A DNA stretch of 14,966 bases from an uncultured Clostridia bacterium (GTDB taxonomy: Bacteria > Bacillota > Clostridia > TANB77 > CAG-508). The notes beneath the pieces are model-generated. The model saw nothing but the letters and a program-made list of their open reading frames with translations, made no database searches and was not told where the DNA came from. The stretch spans positions 1 to 14,966 of the forward strand of contig CALXJO010000012.1 in assembly GCA_944388645.1 (NCBI GenBank). Direction: 5' to 3'. Positions 6,690 to 11,381 of the stretch are shown one piece after another (within the stretch, counting starts at the first letter, position 1; every line of letters begins with the position of its first letter). A program made the position numbers and the translations under genes.

Positions 6690-7121
6690 TTATATACCAA
6701 GTTCTTCCATGTTTTGTTCTATTTCTTCTATTGAAAGATTTTCTTCACTATTATGTTCTTCCCATTTTGCTTTATCCCAAATTTCAATTCTTGTTCCTGC
6801 TCCTATGATTGTTACATCTTTATCTAATGATGCAACTTCACGAAGTTTTGCTATAATTAAAAATCTTCCTTGCTTGTCTAATTCACATTCAGTGGCTCCT
6901 GATAAAAAGAATCTTACAAAGTTTCTGGCATTTTTGTTAGTGATTGGTAGTGTTTTTAGCTTGTCCTCGAATTTTTCCCATTCTGACATAGAAAATCCAA
7001 ATAAGCAACCATCTAATCCTGTTGTTACTATGAATTTTTCTCCCATGTCATCTCTTAGCTTTGCTGGCATTATTAATCTGCCTTTAGCATCTAGAGAATG
7101 GCTGTATTCACCTATTAACAC
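6690..7121 (-). CDS. mraZ: Transcriptional regulator MraZ
   Basis: MraZ is a DNA-binding protein of the AbrB-like double-wing fold that binds its own promoter at the head of dcw clusters and controls their expression. From the chosen start the protein reads MLIGEYSHSLDAKGRLIMPAKLR, then GLDGCLFGFS, then ARNFVRFFLSGATECELDKQGR; each of the two MraZ repeats carries the D-x-(K/Q)-G-R motif. The length is 143 residues, equal to B. subtilis MraZ. Start choice: an in-frame GTG at 7130 abuts the ribosome binding site, while the GTG at 7121 has AGAGGTGG about 6 nt upstream and matches the family N-terminus, so 7121 is preferred. A promoter and operator array lie directly upstream. Confidence 0.95.
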   Translation of the reverse strand: MLIGEYSHSLDAKGRLIMPAKLRDDMGEKFIVTTGLDGCLFGFSMSEWEKFEDKLKTLPITNKNARNFVRFFLSGATECELDKQGRFLIIAKLREVASLDKDVTIIGAGTRIEIWDKAKWEEHNSEENLSIEEIEQNMEELGI

Positions 7122-7174
7122 TTTGTCCACCTCTCTTACACTTTTTTACCACTTTGCACCACTTCTTACCACTT
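7118..7174 (-). promoter_or_regulatory. MraZ operator array (AAGTGG boxes at helical spacing)
   Basis: On minus, AAGTGG occurs at 7174-7169, 7164-7159 and 7154-7149, exactly 10 bp apart. Related boxes follow: AAGTGT at 7143-7138 (11-bp step), AGGTGG at 7132-7127 and AAGTGT at 7123-7118. MraZ is known to bind direct repeats of GTG-type boxes with 10-bp period (TGGGN in E. coli, AAAGTG-type in Mollicutes). The array runs from the expected transcription start into the first codons, fitting autorepression. Confidence 0.8.
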
Positions 7175-7181
7175 CGATTAA

Positions 7182-7210
7182 ATTTTAATATATATTTATA
7201 GAAAAATCAA
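7182..7210 (-). promoter_or_regulatory. SigA-type promoter of mraZ
   Basis: On minus: TTGATT (7210-7205), 17-bp spacer, TAAAAT (7187-7182). The predicted start falls at the first MraZ box. Confidence 0.7.
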
Positions 7211-7291
7211 TACTTTTTTTAAATTTTTTTAAATTTTTTTATGAATATTTTTTGCTAATTTTTTACATACTAACTTAAAGGAATGTTAAAT

Positions 7292-7642
7292 ATGCTAAAA
7301 AAAATTATTATAGGGTTAATAGTTGGCTTTATTAGTGGGATGTTTGCATCTGGTGGAGGGCTTTTATTAATTCCTACATATATGTATTTATTTAAGTCGG
7401 CTAAGGAAAGTGAAGCAAGAGCTACTGCTGTATTTTGCATCTTACCAATGGTAATAACAACTTCTTTATTTTACTGGCATGATAATTATATCAATTGGAA
7501 AGTAGGTATATTATGTGCAATTGGAGGTATTATTGGAAGTTTTATTGGTTCAAAGCTTTTGAATATATTAAAAAGCAAGTATTTAAAATTACTTTTTATT
7601 TTTTTCTTGCTTTATTCTAGTATAAGAATAATATTTTTTTAA
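7292..7642 (+). CDS. TSUP (TauE/SafE-like) transporter, N-terminal half-size protein
   Basis: 116 residues with about four hydrophobic segments. It begins KKIIIGLIVGFISGMFASGGGLLLIPTYMYLF; the glycine-rich loop GMFASGGG with a following proline is the hallmark of each half of TSUP/TauE-SafE transporters, which export or import sulfite, sulfonates and other anions. ATAVFCILPM matches the second conserved half-repeat block, and the end GSFIGSKLLNIL is also typical. Full-length family members have about 250 residues and eight segments in one chain; here the next gene supplies the second half. Start choice: the ATG at 7283 touches AAAGGA, so the ATG at 7292 (9 nt away) is preferred. It diverges from mraZ. 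Substrate unknown. Confidence 0.8.
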   Translation: MLKKIIIGLIVGFISGMFASGGGLLLIPTYMYLFKSAKESEARATAVFCILPMVITTSLFYWHDNYINWKVGILCAIGGIIGSFIGSKLLNILKSKYLKLLFIFFLLYSSIRIIFF

Positions 7643-7658
7643 TTTAAGGTGATTTAAA

Positions 7659-8033
7659 ATGGAAATTTTAATGGGAGTAATTGCTGGAATTTGTACAGGT
7701 TTAGGTTTAGGCGGGAGTTCTGTTCTTATTTTACTTTTAACTCTTTTTATGAATTTTGAACAACATGTTGCTCAAGCTACAAATCTTATATGCTTTATTC
7801 CCTCTGCAATAGTTAGTATTATAGTAAATACTAAAAATAAAAATATCAATTTCAAAAATGCTATTCCTTTCTGCATATGTGGTGTAATTGGTTCTGTTAT
7901 TGGTGCAACAATTTCTGGAAAAATGAATGTTGTTACTTTAAGAAAGTTTTTTGGTATTTTTCTATTTTTTATATGTTTATATGAGATACATTCATATTAT
8001 ATTTTGTATATAAAAAATAAAAAAAAGACATAA
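7659..8033 (+). CDS. TSUP (TauE/SafE-like) transporter, C-terminal half-size protein
   Basis: 124 residues, about four hydrophobic segments. It opens MEILMGVIAGICTGLGLGGSSV, the second copy of the TSUP glycine-rich loop. It then has AQATNLICFIPSAIVS (equivalent of ATAVFCILPM in the preceding gene), CGVIGSVIGATISGKM and LRKFFGIFLFFICLYE, the usual end of the family. It starts 16 nt after the stop of the first half with its own AAGGTGAT site, so the pair is almost certainly one operon and probably assembles as a heterodimer equal to one full transporter. Each gene has a good ribosome binding site and complete domain half, so this looks like a genuine split rather than a frameshift. Confidence 0.8.
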   Translation: MEILMGVIAGICTGLGLGGSSVLILLLTLFMNFEQHVAQATNLICFIPSAIVSIIVNTKNKNINFKNAIPFCICGVIGSVIGATISGKMNVVTLRKFFGIFLFFICLYEIHSYYILYIKNKKKT

Positions 8034-8065
8034 TATTTTTAAAATATATTTTAAGGAGGTAAATT

Positions 8066-8209
8066 ATGAAATTTGTTGAAGGTATGTTAGTTGGTGGAGT
8101 ATTAACAATTGGAGCTACAGTATTTTATAATGAAGTTATTACAAAAAAAGATACCAGAAAGATGATGAAAAAAGGAAGACAGTTAGTTAAAAAAATGGGA
8201 TTAATGTAA
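8066..8209 (+). CDS. 47-residue membrane-anchored basic peptide, function unknown
   Basis: A short frame starting MKFVEGMLVGGVLTIGATVFY: one glycine-containing hydrophobic segment (~4-21), then a basic tail with KKDTRK, MMKKGRQLVKKMG. The organisation resembles small YtxH-like membrane proteins of Firmicutes, but I do not recognise a named family. The support for a real gene is a perfect TTAAGGAGGT site 6 nt before the ATG, position 32 nt behind the TSUP pair, and a strong terminator just after the stop. No function should be assigned. Confidence 0.75.
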   Translation: MKFVEGMLVGGVLTIGATVFYNEVITKKDTRKMMKKGRQLVKKMGLM

Positions 8210-8220
8210 AATTTTTGACA

Positions 8221-8262
8221 GAGAATATACCAGCATATCGCATAGTATATTCTCCTTTTTTT
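8221..8262 (+). terminator. Rho-independent terminator of the TSUP/47-aa operon
   Basis: GAGAATATAC (8221-8230) and GTATATTCTC (8245-8254) form a perfect 10-bp stem, followed by CTTTTTTT. Confidence 0.85.
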
Positions 8263-8304
8263 CTATTATTCTATTCTAAAAAGCATAATATTTTTAATAT
8301 TGCT

Positions 8305-8751
8305 TTAATCTTCTTTTTCGTCGTCTCTTAGTTTGTCTGGCTTACATGGTTTATTAGGTTTACATTGTTCATCTTTACAGTCTATTTCTACCCCTTTTAA
8401 GCACTCACCTTTACGATGACATTCTGTACAGATTTTTGCATGTTTTACATTGTTAACCCATATTTCCACTTCATATAATCTGTTAGCACATAAAGGTCCA
8501 AATACAAACTCTCCATTTTCATCTGTAAATGTGTGAGAAACTGGTTTTCTTATATCTTTTCCTAATTTGCATTCAACTTCTATTAATTTAACAACAGCAT
8601 CACATATTGGATCTTTATAGCAATCTCTAACTATACCATAAATAACATTTCTATTATCTTCTGGTAAAGTTATATCTAAGTCATATTGTTTACCTCTTTC
8701 TATCACTCCATCTACATTTACTACTGGGCAAATATTCTTATCATATTCCAT
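8305..8751 (-). CDS. Cysteine-rich protein with carboxypeptidase-regulatory-like beta-sandwich
   Basis: 148 residues without a signal peptide or membrane segment. Residues ~36-105 (YGIVRDCYKDPICDAVVKL...TDENGEFVFGPL...YEVEIWV) follow the transthyretin/CarboxypepD_reg-like pattern: V.D..G.PI.NA.V.L, T(D)ENGEF.F, Y.V.V. There are eleven cysteines, six of them in the C-terminal third (CTECHRKGEC then C125, C130, C136). The end is a charged, proline/lysine tail (CKPNKPCKPDKLRDDEKED). A cysteine-rich cytosolic protein with a possible SigK-type promoter upstream suggests a mother-cell spore coat component, but that is inference. Start: ATG with AAAGGAAG upstream. A short imperfect AAAGCA/TGCTTT hairpin after the stop may terminate it. 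I do not recognise a named gene. Confidence 0.75.
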   Translation of the reverse strand: MEYDKNICPVVNVDGVIERGKQYDLDITLPEDNRNVIYGIVRDCYKDPICDAVVKLIEVECKLGKDIRKPVSHTFTDENGEFVFGPLCANRLYEVEIWVNNVKHAKICTECHRKGECLKGVEIDCKDEQCKPNKPCKPDKLRDDEKED

Positions 8752-8794
8752 AATAAATTCTTCCTTTCTTTTTTATTAGCAATATTGCTTTATA

Positions 8795-8821
8795 TATATT
8801 ATGTATCTTTACTTTTTTTGT
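8795..8821 (-). promoter_or_regulatory. Possible SigK-type sporulation promoter
   Basis: On minus: AC (8821-8820, within CACA), 16 bp, then CATAATATA (8803-8795), matching the Bacillus SigK pattern AC-N16-CATAnnnTA. A perfect 12-bp palindrome AGCAATATTGCT (8778-8789) lies just downstream. In such AT-rich DNA a chance match is possible. Confidence 0.4.
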
Positions 8822-8834
8822 GATTAAATACGAT

Positions 8835-8863
8835 TTGCTATTTTGTTTGCTTTGAAGTATAAT
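8835..8863 (+). promoter_or_regulatory. SigA-type promoter of murI
   Basis: TTGCTA (8835-8840), 17-bp spacer, perfect TATAAT (8858-8863), about 55 nt before the murI start codon. Confidence 0.75.
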
Positions 8864-8918
8864 AGTCCTCGCTATTAAATACACTTTAATATACAAATGT
8901 AGAAAGGAACGTAATATT

Positions 8919-9740
8919 ATGGATAATAGACCAATTGGAATGTTTGATTCTGGAGTTGGCGGACTTACAGTTTATAAAGAAGTTTTAAAACGCTATCCAA
9001 ATGAAAATATTATATATTTAGGAGACACAAAGAGTTTTCCTTATGGAAGTAAATCTAAAGAAAGTATTATAAATCTTACAAAACAAGGTATAGAATTTTT
9101 ACTTAAATTTAATGTAAAAGCCATTATTATTGCTTGTGGTACAGCAACAAGCCAAGCTTTAGACGTTGTTAAAAATTTATACTCTATTCCTATAATTGGA
9201 ATAATAGAATCTACTGTTCAATATATTTCTCAAAATAGTAATCTTCATAAAATAGGAATTGTTGCAACTGCAGGAACTATTAGAAGTAATGCTTGGGCAA
9301 GCAGTTTGCTTAAATTAAGACCAGATTTAGAAATAATAAACAAACCTTGTCCCCTTCTTGCTCCAATGGCAGAAGAAGGCTGGACTAATAATGAAATTGC
9401 AAAATTAGCAGTAAAAGAATATATGCAAGGTTTATATGATGTAGACGCTCTAATTTTAGGATGTACACACTATCCTCTATTTACAGACATTTTTAGAGAA
9501 AACCTAAAACCTAATGCAGAAATTATTAATACTGGTACAATGATTGCAAATGATTTAGAGAACAAATTAGGAAAAAAACTCTTATGCGATTCTAGCTCAA
9601 ATGGAAATTCAGAAATTTATTTAACAGACACTGAATGCAATTTCCTTTCTGTAGCAGAAAAGCTACTAAACAATAGGAATATTTCGCCCATTAGGGACGC
9701 CCTTTTTTGGGCGAAACATCTAAATTTTAATAATAAATAA
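8919..9740 (+). CDS. murI: Glutamate racemase
   Basis: MurI interconverts L- and D-glutamate, supplying D-Glu for MurD in peptidoglycan synthesis. It shows IGMFDSGVGGLTV at 6-18 and GDTKSFPYG at 36-43. The two catalytic cysteines are C73 in ACGTATS and C182 in GCTHYPL. E..W at 152-155 in AEEGWTN also fits. The first cysteine motif reads ACG rather than the commonest ACN, a variant I believe occurs in clostridial enzymes. Length 273 residues, normal for the family. The last 18 residues (from codon 256, SPIRDALFWAK...) are encoded by the left arm of a palindromic element that overlaps the gene end, so the native C-terminus has been replaced. Start: ATG with AGAAAGGA upstream. Confidence 0.95.
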   Translation: MDNRPIGMFDSGVGGLTVYKEVLKRYPNENIIYLGDTKSFPYGSKSKESIINLTKQGIEFLLKFNVKAIIIACGTATSQALDVVKNLYSIPIIGIIESTVQYISQNSNLHKIGIVATAGTIRSNAWASSLLKLRPDLEIINKPCPLLAPMAEEGWTNNEIAKLAVKEYMQGLYDVDALILGCTHYPLFTDIFRENLKPNAEIINTGTMIANDLENKLGKKLLCDSSSNGNSEIYLTDTECNFLSVAEKLLNNRNISPIRDALFWAKHLNFNNK

Positions 9741-9901
9741 AAAGTTTATATATTTTAAAAATTTTGAGGCGGCGCGTAAGTTTTGGAGCGACAGATGTCG
9801 CGACCCAAGCCAACGATAAAATTTGAAAAAATATATAAACTTTTTTCTAAAGTTAAGTTTTCGCCCAAAAAAGGGCGTCCCTAATGGGCGATTTTCCCTA
9901 T
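9673..9901. mobile_element. Nested-palindrome element, probably MITE-like, inserted at the 3' end of murI
   Basis: A 31-bp perfect inverted repeat (9684-9714 and 9861-9891) starts TCGCCC and ends GGGCGA, and each arm is itself self-complementary at its ends. Inside it, an 18-bp stretch matches in inverted form (AAAAAGTTTATATATTTT at 9739-9756, complement at 9826-9843). The outer flanks ATAGG (9673-9677) and CCTAT (9897-9901) also pair. The G+C-rich centre has GCGACA/TGTCGC and TTGG/CCAA stems. There is no transposase frame. The left arm is read as murI codons. No clear target-site duplication can be seen. A large structured RNA or terminator is the alternative. Confidence 0.65.
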
Positions 9902-9925
9902 AATATAAAAATTTTCATAAAAGTC

Positions 9926-9954
9926 TTGTTTTTTTATACTTTTTATGGTATGAT
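9926..9954 (+). promoter_or_regulatory. Extended -10 promoter of rpmB
   Basis: TTGTTT (9926-9931), 17-bp spacer ending TGG, then TATGAT (9949-9954). The -35 box is weak but the TGn extended -10 compensates. It begins about 25 bp outside the palindromic element. Confidence 0.6.
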
Positions 9955-9999
9955 ATGTAATAGTCGTTTTTAGTTAATCAATAGGAGGTGCGTGAAATT

Positions 10000-10197
10000 A
10001 TGGCAAAATGTGCAATTTGTGAGAAATCTGTATCACATGGAAATAAAATTAGTATAGCTCGTTCTCATGTTAGTAGAAGATCTTCTAGAACATGGAAACC
10101 AAATTTAAGAAGTGTAAAAGCTATTATAGATGGAGAGACAAAAACAATTCAAGTTTGTTCAAAATGTCTACGTTCTGGAAAAGTTAAAAGAGCTTAA
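10000..10197 (+). CDS. rpmB: 50S ribosomal protein L28
   Basis: 65 residues: MAKCAICEKSVSHGNKISIA, RSSRTWKPNLRSVK and a C-terminal block with CSKCLRSGKV are diagnostic of L28. Cysteines C4, C7, C53 and C56 form two CxxC pairs, so this is the zinc-binding (C+) form rather than the cysteine-free paralogue. Start choice: an in-frame GTG at 9988 overlaps the AGGAGGTG ribosome binding site and cannot be the start; the ATG at 10000 lies 9 nt from it and gives the family length. A bidirectional terminator follows, and spoVM converges from the other side, as in B. subtilis. Confidence 0.97.
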   Translation: MAKCAICEKSVSHGNKISIARSHVSRRSSRTWKPNLRSVKAIIDGETKTIQVCSKCLRSGKVKRA

Positions 10198-10200
10198 TGT

Positions 10201-10239
10201 AAAAAAATAAAAATAGGGATTGCCCTATTTTATTTTTTT
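10201..10239. terminator. Bidirectional rho-independent terminator between rpmB and spoVM
   Basis: AAATAGGG (10211-10218) pairs with CCCTATTT (10223-10230), flanked by A-rich and T-rich arms that extend the pairing. Plus strand ends TATTTTTTT; minus strand ends TATTTTTTT too. It serves both convergent genes. Confidence 0.85.
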
Positions 10240-10258
10240 GTACCTCATTTTTATGTAT

Positions 10259-10339
10259 CTATTTTTCGTCCTTTATTCCAAATAACAATTTAACAAATCC
10301 TCTTAAAAATTTTGGTACTCTTTTTACCACAATTTTCAT
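10259..10339 (-). CDS. spoVM: Stage V sporulation protein M
   Basis: A 26-codon gene, exactly the length of B. subtilis SpoVM. It begins MKIVVKRVPKFLRGFVKLLFG: P9-K-F-L12, G14, V16 and G21 align with the B. subtilis protein, which has PKFL at the same position. SpoVM is an amphipathic helix made in the mother cell; it recognises the curved outer forespore membrane and anchors SpoIVA, the base of the spore coat. Here the basic and hydrophobic residues also alternate in helical fashion. The gene lies tail-to-tail with rpmB, the same arrangement I recall for B. subtilis, which strongly supports the call. An in-frame ATG three codons upstream (10348) sits too close to AAAGGA; the ATG at 10339 is about 10 nt from it. 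The 51-residue gene upstream is 28 nt away and probably co-transcribed. Confidence 0.88.
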   Translation of the reverse strand: MKIVVKRVPKFLRGFVKLLFGIKDEK

Positions 10340-10367
10340 ACAAATCATATCCTTTCTTTTTGTATTA

Positions 10368-10523
10368 TTATTTGTTACAAAATAGCCATGCTATGCCTAA
10401 TATAAACAAAGCACACCCAATTAGAAATAGCCATCCTGTAGTAGGAAGTAACAATACTAATAGTATTCCAGTTCCAACACCTATTAAACATAACCCTATC
10501 GTCTTTTTTAATGCTTCAAACAT
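10368..10523 (-). CDS. 51-residue hydrophobic membrane protein upstream of spoVM, function unknown
   Basis: The frame reads MFEALKKTIGLCLIGVGTGI, then LLVLLLPTTGW and LFLIGCALFILGIAWLFCNK. It predicts two membrane segments (~9-26 and ~31-48) joined by a PTTGW turn. A near-perfect AGGAGGT lies 6 nt before the ATG, and codons match the surrounding genes. spoVM starts 28 nt after its stop, with no terminator between, so the two are probably one unit. Upstream there is a TATAAT (10548-10543, minus) without an obvious SigA -35, and a weak SigE-like CACATTT/AATATTAT pair. The context suggests a sporulation-linked role, but the family is not recognised. Confidence 0.75.
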   Translation of the reverse strand: MFEALKKTIGLCLIGVGTGILLVLLLPTTGWLFLIGCALFILGIAWLFCNK

Positions 10524-10592
10524 ATATTACCTCCTCTTTTATATTATAATATTACTCATTTTACATAAATGTGAAAAATAATTCTTAATCTT

Positions 10593-10621
10593 TTTACTTA
10601 TTAATATTTTTGTTGTATAAT
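10593..10621 (+). promoter_or_regulatory. SigA-type promoter of nth
   Basis: TTTACT (10593-10598), 17-bp spacer, perfect TATAAT (10616-10621). It excludes the in-frame TTG at 10610 as a start because that codon lies upstream of the transcription start. Confidence 0.7.
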
Positions 10622-10651
10622 ATGATAAATTGTAATGAAAGGATTTTTAAT

Positions 10652-11293
10652 ATGAATAAAAAAGATGCAGTAAAAATTGTTGAAACTTTGAAGGAAATGT
10701 ATCCAGACGCAAAATGTAGTTTAGATTTTTCTACTCCATTTCAAATGTTAGTTAGTGTTGTACTATCTGCTCAGTGTACTGATGAAAGGGTTAATAAAAC
10801 TACTCCTAGCATTTTTTCAAAATACTCTACTCCTCAAGATTTTGCAGATATGGATATTGAACTATTAGAAGAACTTATCCATCCATGTGGATTTTATAAA
10901 ACTAAAGCAAAAAATCTTAAAAGGACAGCTCAAATTCTTGTAGAAAAATATGATGGAATAGTTCCTAATAATATGGAAGACTTAATGTCTTTACCTGGAG
11001 TTGGCAGAAAAAGTGCTAATGTAATTATGTTAGAAGCTTTTGATTTGCCCCAAGGTATTGCTGTAGATACACATTGTAAAAGAATTGCAAACCGTCTTGG
11101 TTTTTCATCTGAATCTGACCCAGCAAAAATTGAACAAGATTTACTAAAGGTTATTCCTAAAGAATACTACAAAGATGTTAATCATATTTTTATTTGGCAT
11201 GGTAGAAATGTTTGTACTTCTCAAAAACCAAAATGTGATTCTTGTAAGTTACAGCAATATTGTAAATTTTATAAATCTAACAAACAATTATAA
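10652..11293 (+). CDS. nth: Endonuclease III (DNA glycosylase/AP lyase)
   Basis: A base-excision repair enzyme that removes oxidised pyrimidines and cleaves the abasic site. Counting from the chosen ATG (213 residues, close to the E. coli 211), LSAQCTDERVN is at 38-48. The helix-hairpin-helix LPGVGRKSANV has the Schiff-base lysine K120, and V-D139-T-H carries the catalytic aspartate; both fall at or next to the E. coli positions 120 and 138. The iron-sulfur cluster motif C188-x6-C195-x2-C198-x5-C204 is complete. Start: ATG with AAAGGA 9 nt upstream, downstream of a clear promoter. No clear terminator after the stop. Diverges from the spoVM pair. Confidence 0.96.
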   Translation: MNKKDAVKIVETLKEMYPDAKCSLDFSTPFQMLVSVVLSAQCTDERVNKTTPSIFSKYSTPQDFADMDIELLEELIHPCGFYKTKAKNLKRTAQILVEKYDGIVPNNMEDLMSLPGVGRKSANVIMLEAFDLPQGIAVDTHCKRIANRLGFSSESDPAKIEQDLLKVIPKEYYKDVNHIFIWHGRNVCTSQKPKCDSCKLQQYCKFYKSNKQL

Positions 11294-11316
11294 ATGTAAT
11301 CATTTTGTGAAATTTA

Positions 11317-11345
11317 TTGACTTTTTTATGTTTTAAATATATATT
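11317..11345 (+). promoter_or_regulatory. SigA-type promoter of the bactofilin-like gene
   Basis: TTGACT (11317-11322), 17-bp spacer, TATATT (11340-11345); both boxes are 5/6 to consensus. Confidence 0.75.
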
Positions 11346-11381
11346 TATTTTGTATACTTATTTTTATGAAAGGAGAAAAAA

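Noticed and set aside
6709..7188. Open frame of 159 codons on plus opposite mraZ
   Set aside because: It is antisense to a certain gene, has no ribosome binding site, and its composition is what a reversed mraZ would give.
7211..7255. Repeated runs of seven T separated by AAA between mraZ and the TSUP gene
   Set aside because: Simple A/T tract in a divergent promoter region; could bend DNA but shows nothing beyond composition.
8296..8792. 12-bp direct repeat AATATTGCTTTA at both ends of the cysteine-rich gene (8296-8307, 8781-8792)
   Set aside because: Considered as a target-site duplication, but the sequence is A/T-rich, one copy overlaps the stop codon and the other is part of a palindrome; chance is likely.
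8989..9182. ACG instead of ACN at the first catalytic cysteine of MurI
   Set aside because: The cysteine itself is intact and I believe the variant is known in clostridial racemases, so it is not a sign of inactivation.
10312..10581. Open frame of 89 codons on plus between rpmB and nth
   Set aside because: It is the shadow of spoVM and the 51-residue gene on minus, both of which have better start signals and, for spoVM, clear homology.
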